In this document: positions 23,901-34,080 of the stretch, piece by piece | How positions within the stretch are numbered: the first letter of the stretch is position 1 | Layout: each line of letters opens with the position of its first letter | NCBI RefSeq assembly: GCF_904849725.1 | Contig: NC_058524.1 | Coordinates: 486,211,763 to 486,275,762 of the forward strand | Length of the DNA stretch: 64,000 nucleotides | Direction of reading: 5' to 3' | DNA from: Hordeum vulgare subsp. vulgare | Lineage: Eukaryota; Streptophyta; Magnoliopsida; Poales; Poaceae | The notes under the pieces: generated by a model | What the model was told of the DNA's origin: nothing | Seen by the model: only the letters and a program-made list of their open reading frames with translations | Databases searched by the model: none | Position numbers and translations under genes: made by a program

Positions 23901-24429
23901 TATGGCCTTTGGGTACAAATAGTGTCATCATCGTGTCGTAGCATTTTCTTCCCAAGTTGAACTGAGCCTTCAGAGCCATTACTTGTGCAATTGCATCCAG
24001 CTGACAGAGCTCAGTGTGCTCATGGAGAGGACGTTTTGAAGACTACAACATTTCATAAAAGGCCTTTGAAGATTCCTCCATCTTATCTTCCGAATCCCGA
24101 GCATCATCAAAGTCTTGCACCATGTCTTCGGTCCCTGTACCATGCTCGTCCGTGCGACGACGGACCACCTCAGCTCTTGTGCGTTGTATAGACTCACCTT
24201 GAAATGTCCACACAGTATAATTAGGCTTAAAACCCCTCCTCTGCAGGTGTTTAATCATTACAGCCTCTGTCGTCTTTTTATAGTTGTCGCATCTAGGACA
24301 GGGGCAATAGTTTCTTTCCTGGCCATTTGCGAATGCGGCTTTCACAAATTCCTTTGTTTTTACAAACCATTCTTTCGTCATCTCTTTCTGACTAGGGTGA
24401 CCGGTATACATCCACGCATGATAACTCAT
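20961..24429 (-). pseudogene. TNP2-like transposase gene of CACTA E, broken
   Basis: It starts at 24,429 (MSYHAWMYTGHPSQ) with a transposase-associated N-terminal domain including CPCPRCDN. A stop near 24,043 interrupts it, then the Transposase_21 core follows (23,979-23,341: CEKGCVLFRKEYAHLDYCPNC; KHFDGLHQDKAADPRNPRV; ATDGFNPLGM). After further stops comes 23,128-22,454 (NIDMIQTEKNIGEAIFGTL), then DUF4218-like (22,411-21,910: HLILHLPTEARLGGPVQDRW) and DUF4216-like (21,625-20,966: VFKCYRF, VFYLPWAC) segments. This domain order is standard for plant TNP2. Some breaks are probably introns, but in-frame stops at 24,043, 23,341 and between 23,300 and 23,130 suggest a dead gene. Confidence 0.85.
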
Positions 24430-24566
24430 CTTGTGTAGCGACTAGAGACAGAAGAAATATATTTATATATAATTTAGCATTTATATTCATCAGTTAATCA
24501 GGTTCACCATTTTTATTATGTCCAGGCAACCTACACGCTAATAGGTAAAGATAGGTCCTAATCCCA
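24430..24566 (-). other. Presumed TNP2 5' leader, proximal part
   Basis: This AT-rich sequence lies between the TNP2 start codon and the large inverted repeat. No ORF is supported. It may contain a leader intron acceptor, but I could not settle one. Confidence 0.4.
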
Positions 24567-24782
24567 CCCGAGTATGTGTAGATTGGGTTCGTTTTCCCAT
24601 GCTCTGCTCCGGATCCAACGCAAAATTTCGGCAGCACCTCCCAGCTGTTCGCCTGATACACGTCTCCGCAATAAACAGAGAGGATGTGCATCCGGAGAAC
24701 AACAGGGAGGCACTGACGAAATTCCGCATCGGATCCAGATCACAGCATACGGGAAAACAAACCCAATCTACACATACTCGGG
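24567..24782. repeat. 216-bp imperfect inverted repeat upstream of TNP2
   Basis: The left arm starts CCCGAGTATGTGTAGATTGG and the right arm ends in its reverse complement (CCAATCTACACATACTCGGG). The arms, about 100 bp each, stay similar through the GGATCC core and on to CATCCGGAGAACAACAGGG against CCCAGCTGTTCGCC near the centre. If transcription begins at the TATA palindrome at 24,824-24,853, this lies in the 5' leader as a long hairpin. Confidence 0.88.
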
Positions 24783-24806
24783 CTCTCCATGGATAATGTT
24801 GGACAA

Positions 24807-24870
24807 TTCGAAAGGATGGCGGTTATAAATATGCAAAGACATGCATATTTATAGATGTCACCCTTTCGAA
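24807..24870 (-). promoter_or_regulatory. Palindromic TATA element, candidate TNP2 promoter
   Basis: A perfect 12-bp inverted repeat, TATAAATATGCA ... TGCATATTTATA (24,824-24,835 and 24,842-24,853), has a 6-nt loop. It is flanked by a 9-bp outer pair, TTCGAAAGG/CCTTTCGAA (24,807-24,815 and 24,862-24,870). It offers a TATAAATA box on each strand about 400 bp upstream of the TNP2 start. Promoter function is inferred. Confidence 0.55.
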
Positions 24871-25129
24871 CGGGAGACGCATACTGGTCACGCATACTCA
24901 TGATTGAAGAAACCTATATATAGCTAGCAAGTTTCATCGGCACGAAGACCGGGACAGAGCAAATTAAGGGGGTAGGAGGAGAAGTCATTTGTGCTCACCA
25001 ACAAACGTAGGGGCGGATCTCGTCCAACGCACGTGGAGGTCGTCGAACAACTGCACATTCAAATTCACCCGATCAACACAAATATGATGTTTTTATGAGA
25101 TAATCAAAAAATATGTGACCTAACTCTTA
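24871..25129. other. CACTA E 5' flanking spacer
   Basis: About 260 bp between the TATA palindrome and the TTC microsatellite. It contains no ORF or further repeat that I can support. Confidence 0.4.
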
Positions 25130-25226
25130 TTTTCTTTTTTCCTATTATTCTTCTTCTTATTATTATTATTATTTTCTTTTTTCTTTTTTCCTCTTATTCT
25201 TCTTCTCCTTATTCTTCTTTTCTTCT

Positions 25227-25257
<31 letters not shown>

Positions 25258-25357
25258 TTCTTATTCTTATTTTCTTTTTTCTTTTTTCCTCTTATTCTTC
25301 TTCTCCTTCTTCTTCTTTTCTTATTTTCTCTTCTTCTTCTTCTTCTTCTTCTTCCTC

Positions 25358-25395
<38 letters not shown>

Positions 25396-25444
25396 TTCTT
25401 TTTTCCTCTTATTTTTCTTCTCCTTCTTCTTGTTTTCTTCTTCT

Positions 25445-25475
<31 letters not shown>

Positions 25476-25720
25476 TTTTCTTTTTTCCTCCTATTCTCCT
25501 CTTCCTCTCCTATTTTTCTTCTTCTTCTTCTTCTTTGTTCTCCTTCCCTTCCTTTTCCTTCTTCTTCTTTTCCTTCTTCTTCTTATTTTTTTCTTCTCCT
25601 TTCTCCTTCTTCTTCTTCTCCTTTCTCCTTCTTCTCCTTTCTCCTTCTTCTTCTTCTCCTTTATCCTTCTTCTTCTTCTCCTTTCTCCTTCTTCTTCTTC
25701 TCCTTTTCTCCTTTACTAAA
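25130..25720. repeat. (TTC)n/(TTA)n pyrimidine-rich microsatellite cluster
   Basis: About 590 bp consists almost entirely of TTCTTC, TTATTA and CTTTTTTC runs on the plus strand. It yields Ser/Phe/Leu-only translations that are not proteins. Such tracts are common inside large Triticeae CACTA elements. Confidence 0.95.
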
Positions 25721-26150
25721 CAGGAAACTAACCTAACTAAACCTAAACTAAAACTGAACCTAAACTAAACTAAAACTAAGCCAAAACCTCACTAAAACAT
25801 ATAACTAATTAGACACAAACTATTAAAAAACAAGAAAAAAAACTAACCAAAAGGGGGAGGAGGGCCGCAGGGGGAGGAGAGGCCGCAGGGGGAGGAGGGC
25901 AGCAGGGGGAGGAGGGCCATAGGGGGAGGAGGGGCACGGTGAGGGGCGCGAGGAGGGCGGCGGCGGTGGGGTGTGGCGCTGGGGTGGGGGTGGCGTTGGC
26001 GGCGTCGACGGTGGGCGGCAGCGGAGGGTGTGGCGGCGGCGCTGGGGTGGGGGCGGCGGCGGTGCTGGGGGTCGGGCGAGGCTGCGGTGAGGGAGAGTGG
26101 AGAGAGTGTAGAGAGTGGGAGAGAGGAGGGCGCGGCGACCGTTATCGTTA
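25721..26150. repeat. CTAAAC-type repeat followed by GC-rich GGGGGAGGA/GGCGGC tract
   Basis: Positions 25,730-25,830 repeat ACCTAAACTAAAACT-like units. Positions 25,850-25,935 repeat GGGGGAGGAGGGC. Positions 25,935-26,150 are a G-rich GGCGGCGG tract. The minus-strand reading is a Pro/Arg-rich frame that I do not accept as a gene. The GC-rich block may be a promoter-proximal segment of the element. Confidence 0.7.
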
Positions 26151-26458
26151 GGTGTCCATCCACTTTGTCGTCTGCCGCAGACGGCAAAAGAAGAGAAGGC
26201 AGACGGCAAAGGGTTGGGGTGGGCGCGGGTGGGGTGGGGCAAAGAGGTATGTGATGGCGTCAGCTTTGCCGTCTGCCTTCTCTTCCTTTGCCATCTGTGG
26301 GCGGACGGCAAAGAGGTGGTTGATGGCAAATAGGTATTTTTCCATCTGCCACCTCTTTGCTGTCTGTTTTCCTGAAGTTGATGGCAAATATGTTCTTTGC
26401 CGTCTGCTGGCTGATGGAAAAGATTTGGCAGACGGCAAATAAAGGTATTCCAGTAGTG
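26151..26458. repeat. CACTA E right terminal and subterminal repeats
   Basis: About eight TTTGCCGTCTGC/GCAGACGGCAAA motifs in both orientations end at the terminal inverted repeat (minus strand CACTACTGGAATACCTTTAT). Together with the left end this defines the element. Confidence 0.92.
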
Positions 26459-28670
26459 ACCACAGCCTAATGGTGTATCCGAACATCGTAATCGTACTTT
26501 GTTAGAAATAGTGTGATCTATGATGTCTCTTACCGATTTGCTATTACCGTTTTGGGGTTATGCATTAGAGACAGTTGCATTCACTTTAGATAGGGCACCG
26601 TCAAAATCCGTTGAGACGATACCATACGATCTATGGTATGACAAAAGACCAAAGTTGTCGTTTCTTAAAGTTTTGGGATGTGATGCTTATGTCAAAAAGC
26701 TTCAGCCTGAAAAGCTGGAACCCAAAGCAGAAAGGTGCGTCTTCATAGGTTACCCAAAAGAGATAGTTGGGTATACCTTCTATCTCAAATCCGAGGGCAA
26801 AGTATTTGTTGCTAAGAGCGGAGCTTTTCTTGAGAAAGAGTTTCTCTTGAAAGAATTGAGTGGGAGGAAGATAGAACTTGATGAGGTTGTCGAACCTCTA
26901 ATCCCTCTGGATGGTGGCGCAGGGCAAGGGGAAACCCTTGTCGTCGCGACGTCGGTTGAGGAGGAAGTTGATGATGATGATCATGAAACTTCGGATCAAG
27001 TTCCTATCGGACCTCGCAGGTCGACAAGATCACGTACTGCTCCTGAGTGGTACGGTAAACCTGTCTTATCAATTCTGTTGTTAGACAAAAATGAACCTGT
27101 GAATTATGAAGAAGCAATGGTGGGCCCGGATTCCAACAAATGGCTAGAGGCCATGAAGTCCGAGATAGGATCCATGTACGAGAACAAAGTGTGGACTTTG
27201 GAAGTACTACCTGAAAGCCGCAAGGCTATTCAGAACAAATGGATCTTTAAGAAGAAGACGGACGCATACGGTAATGTGACCGTTTATAAAACTCGACTTG
27301 TGGCAAAGGGTTTTTCACAAGTTCAAGGAGTTGACTACGATGAGACGTTCTCACCGGTAGCGATGCTTAAGTCCGTCTAAATCATGTTAGCAATAGCTGT
27401 ATTTTTTGAATATGAAATCTGGCAGATGGATGTCAAAACGGCGTTCCTTAGCAGTTTTCTTAAGGAAGAGTTGTATATAATGCAACCCGAAGGATTTGTC
27501 GATCCAGAGAATGCTAACAAAGTGTGCAAGCTCCAGCGATGCATTTATGGACTGGTGCAAGCATCTCGGAGTTGGAATAAATGCTTTGTTGAGGTGATCA
27601 AAGCATTTGGGTTTATACAAGTGGTTGGAGAATCTTGTATTTACAAGAAAGTGAGTGGAGCTCTATGGCGTTTCTAATATTATATGTGGATGACATATTG
27701 CTGATTGGAAACAACGTGGAGTTTTTGGAGATCATAAAGGATTATTTGAATAAAACTTTCTCTATGAAGGACCTAGGAGAAGCTGCATACATTCTACGCA
27801 TTAAGATCTATAGGCATAGATCGAGACGCCTGATAGGACTTTCACGAAGCACATACCTTGACAAAGTTTTGAAGAAGTTCAAAATGGATCAGTCCAATAA
27901 AGGGTTCTTGCCAGTATTACAAGGTATAAAATTGAGTAAGACTCATTTCCCAGCAACGGCGGAAGATAGAGAACAAATGAGCTCCATCCCCTATGCTTCA
28001 GCCATAGGTTCTATCATGTATGCAATGTTGTGCACTAGACCAGACGTTAGCTTGTCCATAAGTATGGCAGACACATTTCAGAGTAATCCAGGAGTGGATC
28101 ACTGGACGGTGATCAAGAATATTCTGAAGTACCTGAAAAGGACTAAGGAAATGTTTCTCGTTTATGGAGGTCACAAAGAACTCGTCGTAAAAGGTTACGT
28201 CGGCGCAAGCTTTGACACCGATTCGTATAATTCTAAGTCGCAAACCGGATAAGTATTTATTCTAAATGGGGGTGCAGTAAGCTGGTGCAGTTCCATGCAA
28301 AGCGTCATTGCAGATTCTACATGTGAAGCGGAGTACATGGCTGCCTGAGAGGCAACAAAGGAGGGTGTGTGGATGAAGCAGTTCATGACGGATCTTGGAG
28401 TTGTGCCGAGCGCACTAAATCCAATAACTTTGTTCTGTGACAACACTGGTGCCATTGCTTTAGCAAAGGAACCAAGGTTTCACAAGAAGACCAAGCACAT
28501 CAAACGATGCTTCAACCTCATCCGCGACTACGTCGAAGGAGAGGATGTGCATATTTGCAAAGTGCACACGGATCTGAATATAGCAGATCCGCTGACTAAA
28601 CCTCTTCCACGGGCAAAACATGATCAACAAAAGAACTGTATGGGTGTTAGATTTAGTACAATGTAAATCG
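26459..28670 (+). pseudogene. Copia integrase C-terminus, RT and RNase H of element D, broken
   Basis: Downstream of the CACTA, the integrase tail resumes (NGVSEHRN-like) with an in-frame TGA near 26,517, then GCDAYVKK and FIGYPKE. The RT follows (EAMKSEIGSMYENKVWTL; MDVKTAFL; YVDDILLIGNN with both catalytic Asp), then RNase H (CDNTGAIALAKEPRFHKKTKHI; VHTDLNIADPLTKPL). Breaks: stop at 27,378-27,380, frameshift near 27,655, stops at 28,250-28,252 and about 28,345. The RT catalytic motif is intact although the reading frame is not. Confidence 0.88.
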
Positions 28671-28703
28671 CATGGCGGTGTGAGGACTAGATTATTGACT
28701 CTA

Positions 28704-28718
28704 GTGAAAGTGGGAGAC
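28704..28718 (+). promoter_or_regulatory. Polypurine tract of element D
   Basis: GTGAAAGTGGGAGAC sits directly before the 3' LTR start TGTTGGAAAT. A purine-rich run here primes plus-strand DNA synthesis in LTR elements. Confidence 0.8.
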
Positions 28719-30525
28719 TGTTGGAAATATGCCCTAGAGGCAATGATAAATAGTTATTATTATATTCCTGTTTAAAGATAATCGTTTATTATCCATGCTA
28801 TAATTGTATTGAATGAAAACATAGATACATGTGTGGATACAAAGACAAAACAATGTCCGTGGCAAGCCTCTAGTTGGATAGTGAGGTGATCAATGATAGT
28901 CAAGGTTTTCTGACTATATGCAAGTGTTGTTACTTGATAACTCGATCACATCATTAGGAGAGTCATGTGATGGACTAGACCCAAAATATGAATCTAGCAT
29001 ATTGACCATATCGTTTTATTGCTATTGTTTTCTGCCTGTCAAGTATTTGTTCCTATGACCATGAGATCATATAACTCACTAGCACCGGAGGAATACCTTG
29101 TGTGCATCAAACGTCGCAACGTAACAGGGTGACTATAAAGGTGCTCTACACGTATCTCCGAAGGTGTCCCTTGAGTTAGTATGGATCAAGACTAGGATTT
29201 GTCACTCCGTGTGACGGAGAGGTATCTCGGGGCCCACTCGGTAATACAACATCACACACAAGCCTTGCAAGCAATGTGACTAAGTGTAAGTCACGGGATC
29301 TTGTATTACGGAACGAGTAAAGATACTTGCCGGTAACATGATTGAAATAGGTATGCGGATACCGACGATCGAATCTCGGGCAAGGAACATACCAAAGGAC
29401 AAAGGGAATGACATACGGGATTATATGAATCCTTGACACTGAGGTTCAAACGATAAGATCTTCGGAGAATATGTAGGATCCAATATGGGCATCCAGGTCC
29501 CTCTATTGGATATTGGCCGAGGAGTGCCTCAGGTCTTGTCCACATAGTTCTGGAACCCGCAGGGTCTGCACACTTAAGGTTTGATGATGTTTTAGTATAG
29601 TTGAGTTATATGTGTGGTTACCGAATGTTGTTCGGAGTCCCGGATGAGATCATGGACGTCACGAGTATTTACGGAATGGTCCGGAAACGAAGATTGATAT
29701 ATAGGATGGTTTCATTTGGTCACCAGAAAATTCCGGGCAATTCCGGTAGTGTACCGGGAGTGACGAATAGGTTTCGGGTGTTCACCGGGAGGGCCCGACC
29801 CACCCGAGAGTGAGCCCAAGGCCCTAGGGTGGCGCCACAAGTCCTTAGTGGGCTGGAGGAATTAGCCCAAGGAGCCCATGGCGCCACATATAGAAAATAC
29901 CAAAAGAAAAGAAAAAGAAAAAGGAAAGAGGGAGGTGGGAAGGAAGAGGAGGACTCCTCCTTCCCAAACCGAATTGGAGGAGGAGTCCTCCTCCTCCCTG
30001 GCGGCCGGCGCACCTTGAGGCCTTGTGCCTCAAGGCTAGCCCCTCCCTCTCCCTCCTATATGTAGTGGTGGTTTAGGGCTTTTTGAGACACAACTTTGCC
30101 ACGTGCAACTCTAGCCTATACCACACAGTTTCACCTCTAGATCGGATTTCTGCGGAGCTCGGGCGGATCCCGGCAGGAGTAGATCATCACCACCACTGGA
30201 GCGTCGTCACGCTGCAGGAGAACTCATCTACTTCTTCGTCTTGCTTGCTGGATCAAGAAGGCCGATATCATCATCGAGCTGTACATGTGCTGAACGCGGA
30301 GGTGTCGTCCGTTCGACACTAGATCGGAACAGATCGCGGAACGGTTCGTGGGACGGTTCGAGGGATGTGAAGACGTTCCACTACATCAACCGCGTGTCTT
30401 AACGCTTCCTGTTGTGCGATCTACAAGGTTACGTAGATCCAATCTCCTCTCGTAGATGGACATCACCATGATAGGTCTTCGTGTGCGTAGGAATTTTTTT
30501 GTTTTCCATGCAACATTCCCCATCA
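28719..30525 (+). repeat. 3' LTR of Copia element D
   Basis: This 1,807-bp LTR starts TGTTGGAAATATGCCCTAGA and ends TTCCCCATCA, followed by TSD CTTTA. It is the better-preserved copy at its start, retaining the ATGCCCTAGAGGC segment missing from the 5' LTR. Confidence 0.93.
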
Positions 30526-30530
30526 CTTTA

Positions 30531-31640
30531 CTAGTATGCTTACGGGAGACCGGTTTCATCGACTGACTTGCAACTTGTTGCCTAAAGATGACTGGCGGGT
30601 CTCTGTTTCTTCAACTTTAGTTGAATCGGATTTGATCGAGGCGGTCCTTGGAGAAGGTTAAATAGCAATTTGCATATCACTATTGTGGCTTTGCGTAAGT
30701 AAGAGGTGATCATACTAGATACCCATAGCAGCCACGTAAAACATGCAACACCAAATTAGAGGACGTCTAACTTGTCTTTGTAGGGTATGCATGTGATGTG
30801 ATATGGCCAAAGACATGATATGATATATTGGATGTATGAGATGATCATGTTGTAATAGTTAAATATCGACTTGCACGTTGATGCTCCGGCAATCGGCACG
30901 AGCCATAGGGTTGTCTTTAAACTAACATTTGTGCTTGCAGATGCGTTTACGATATTGCTAGGTAGTAGCTTCAGTAGTGATAGCATATATAGCACGACAA
31001 CCCCGATGGCGGCACAATGATGGAGATCATGATGTGGCGCCGGTGACGATGGAGATCATGCCCGTGCTTTGGTGATGGAGATAAAGAAGCACAAGTTCAT
31101 GGCCATATCATGTCACTTATGATTTGCATGTGATGTTAATCCTTTTATGCACCTTATTTTGCTTAGAACGACGGTAGCATTATAAGGTGATCCCTCACTA
31201 AAATTTCAAGATAAAATTGTGTTCTCCCCGACTATGCACCGTTGTGACAGTTCGTCGTTTCGAGACACCACGTGATGATCGGGTGTGATAGACTCAACAT
31301 TCACATACAACGGGTGCAAAAAAATTGCACACACAGAACACTCGAGTTAAACTTGACGAGCCTAGCATGTACAGACATGGCCTCGGAACACAAGAGAGTG
31401 AAAGGTCGAGCATGAATCATATAGTTGATATGATCAACATGGAGATGTTCACCACTGAAACTATACTCAACTAACATGATGATCACACTTGAGTTAGTTG
31501 ATTTGGATCATGCGCCACTCGAATAACTAGAGGGATGTTTATTTGAGTGGGAGTTATTAGTAATATGATTCGCTAAACTCAATTATCATGAACATAGTCA
31601 ATAGGTCTTTGCAAATTATGTTGTAGCTTGCGCTGTAGCT
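30531..31640 (+). other. Leader of element C resumed after D
   Basis: This continues C's untranslated leader (compare 10,915-12,030 of D: GAGACCGGTTTCATCGACTG, then GATGATCATGTTGTAATAGT). No gene is seen. The matching text in D shows C and D belong to the same family. Confidence 0.75.
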
Positions 31641-32130
31641 CTATTGTTTTTTATATGTTCCAAGAGAAAATTTAGTTGAAAGATGATAGTAACAATTATG
31701 CGGACTAGGTCCGTAAACTAAGGATTGTCCTCGTTGCAGCACAGAAGGCTTATGTCCTTAATGCACCGCTCGGTGTGCTGAACCTCGAGCATCGTCTGTG
31801 GATGTTGCGAACATCTGACATACACGTTTTTGACGACTACGTGATAGTTCAGTGCGTAATGCTTAACGGTTTAGAATTGAGGCGCCAAAGATGTTTTGAA
31901 CGTCACGAAACATATGAGATCTTCCAAGAGATGAAATTGGGATTTCATGCTTGTGCCCTTGTTGATAGGTATGATACCTCCGACAAGATTCTATGTCTAC
32001 AAAGTAAGGGAGAAAAGCTCAATCGTTGATCATGTCCTCATATTGTCTGAGTGCTACAATCGCTTGAATCGAGTGGGAGTTCATCTTCCAGATGAGATAG
32101 TGATGATTCTCCAAATTCACTGCCACCAAG

Positions 32131-33661
32131 TGCTACGGTGACAGAAATCCTTCTGCTGCCTCTTGAGCTTGCGTTGGTTTTTCCCTTGAAGAGGAAAGGG
32201 CGATGCAGCACAGGAGCAGTAAGTATTTCCCTCAGTTTGAGAACCAAGGTATCAATCCAGTAGGAGAATCACGCCAAGTCCAGAGTACCTGCGCAAACAC
32301 AAAAGAGCTTGCACCCAACGCTATAAAGGGGCTGTCAATCCCTTCATGTTTGATTGCAAAGTGAGATCTGAAGGCGGAAAGTGCAACGAAGTAAAATTGT
32401 AAGGCTGAAAATATGGTGTGAAGTAGACCCGGGGGCCATAGTGTTCACTAGAGGCTTCTCTCAAAATAGCAAATAATACGGTGGGTGAACAAATTACTGT
32501 CGAGCAATTGATAGAACCGCGCAAAGTCATGACGATATCTAAGGCAATGATCATACATATAGGCATCACGTCTGAGACAAGTAGACCAATACTTTCTGCA
32601 TCTACTACTATTACTCCACACATCGACTGCTATCCAGCATGCATCTAGTGTATTGAGTTCATGACGAACAGAGTAACACTTTAAGCAAGATGACATGATG
32701 TAGAGGGATAAACTCAAACCAATGATGAAAACCCCATCTTTTTACCCTTGATGGCAACAACATGATGCGTGCCTCGCTGCCCTTCTGTCACTGGGAGAGG
32801 TCACCGCACAGTATGAAGCCAAAACCAAGCACTTCTCCCATTGCAAGAATCATAGATCAAGCTGGCCAAACAAAACCCAGAACTCGAAGAGAATTACAAG
32901 GATATGAAATCATGCATATAAGAGATGAGAAGAAACTCAAATAAGATTCATAGATAATCTGATCATAAATCCACAATTCATCGGATCTCGACAAACACAC
33001 CGCAAAAGAAGATTAAATCGGATAGATCTCCATGAAGATCATGGAGAACTTTGTATTGAAGATCCAAGAGAGAGAAGAGGCCATCTAGCTACTAGCTATG
33101 GACCCGAAGGTCTATGGTGAACTACTCACGCATCATCGGAGAGGTCATGGTGTTGATGAAGAAGCCCTCCGTATCCGAATCCCCCTCCAACACGGCACCA
33201 GAACGTGCCCCAGATGGGATCTTGCGGAGACAGAAGCTTGCGGCGGCGGAAAAGTATTTTCGTGGATCTCCTCGGCAGTTTTGGAATTTTTCTGAATTTA
33301 TAGGAGGAAGAGGTAGGGCAGACGAGCCACAAGCGGCCCACAAGCCTGCTAGGCACGGGCCCCCCCTGGTCGCGCCTAGGGGGCTTGTGGGGTCCCCTGG
33401 TTGCCCCTGCCTTGGTTCTCAAGTCTCGTGCGTATCTTCTGTTCCAGAAAAAATCTTTTCGGAAGTTTTATTCCGTTTGGACACCGTTTAAAATCCTCCT
33501 CTAAAAAGGGTCAAAAACACAGAAAAAATAGGAACTGGCACTTGGCACTGAGTTAATAAGTTAGTCCCAAAAAAGATATAAAAGGCATACAGAACATTCA
33601 AAGTTTGACAAGATAATAGCATGGAACCATAAAAAATTATAGATACGTTGGAGACGTATCA
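32131..33661 (-). mobile_element. Gypsy solo LTR F in element C
   Basis: This 1,531-bp sequence has the minus-strand start TGATACGTCTCCAACGTATC at 33,661 and end CCGTAGCA at 32,131, flanked by perfect TSD CCAAG (32,126-32,130 and 33,662-33,666). No internal retrotransposon sequence remains, so it is a solo LTR from LTR-LTR recombination. It belongs to the TGATACGTC-type Gypsy LTRs but differs from A's LTR over most of its length. Confidence 0.9.
33334..33397. repeat. Conserved GC-rich LTR hairpin (copy in F)
   Basis: The outer stem is CGGCCCACAAGCC against GGCTTGTGGGGTC; the inner pairing is CTAGGCACGGGCC against GGTCGCGCCTAG. This is the same architecture as at 5,005-5,072 despite different flanks. 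Confidence 0.7.
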
Positions 33662-34080
33662 CCAAGCTACTAGACCTTCATGATGAACTATAACAGATCA
33701 GGGATAGATATGATGATCCTTGAGCTATTCACGATGTTTGACACCACGAAAGTAGAAATCAAAAAGGAGCATCAATTGTTGATGATTAGTAAAACCACTA
33801 GTTTAAGAAGGGCAAGGGCAAGAAGGGATACTTCATGAAACGACAAACTAGTTTCTGCTCTAGTGAAGAGACCCAAGGTTGAACCCAAACCCGAGACTAA
33901 GTGCTTCTGTAATTAGGGGAACAATCACTGAAGAGGAACTACCCTAGATACTTGGTAGATGAGAAGGCTGGCAAAGTCGACAGAAGTATACTGGATATAC
34001 ATGATATTGGTGTGTATTTTACTAGTACTCCTAGTAGCACGAGCGTATTAGATACTGGTTCGGTTGCTAAGTGTTAGTAA

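Larger units (their letters stand above)
13824..26458 (-). mobile_element. CACTA (En/Spm) DNA transposon E
   Basis: This 12,635-bp element has termini CACTACAGGAAT (13,824) and, on the other strand, CACTACTGGAAT (26,458), flanked by the 3-bp TSD ACC (13,821-13,823 and 26,459-26,461). Both ends carry clustered subterminal TTTGCCGTCTGCC motifs in both orientations. The interior holds TNP2-like and TNPD-like genes on the minus strand, so the biological 5' end is on the right. It is inserted in D's integrase. Both genes are damaged, so E probably cannot move alone. Confidence 0.95.
8969..30525 (+). mobile_element. Copia LTR retrotransposon D nested in C
   Basis: This plus-strand BARE/Angela-type element has LTRs at 8,969-10,764 and 28,719-30,525 and a perfect 5-bp TSD, CTTTA, at 8,964-8,968 and 30,526-30,530. 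It landed in the leader of the related element C. Its interior holds gag, protease, integrase, RT and RNase H remnants, split in the integrase by CACTA transposon E. It is less decayed than C but has multiple stops. Confidence 0.93.
31641..34080 (+). pseudogene. Copia gag of element C, heavily decayed and split by a solo LTR
   Basis: Fragments align by eye with D's gag: about 31,655-32,130, then after solo LTR F from 33,667 onward, with the zinc-knuckle remnant near 33,890-33,950. Many stops and indels are present; the longest frames are about 84 and 64 codons and are not usable. Confidence 0.75.

Noticed and set aside
25430..25768. 112-codon Ser/Phe/Leu-rich frame
   Set aside because: It lies wholly in the TTC microsatellite and is pure low complexity.
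25823..26486. Pro/Arg-rich or Gly-rich frames near the right CACTA end
   Set aside because: They span G-rich and subterminal repeats, are open on both strands through base composition and match no family I recognise.
32131..33661. A second full Gypsy element inside C
   Set aside because: Only one LTR with TSD is present and no gag or pol lies inside it, so it is a solo LTR.
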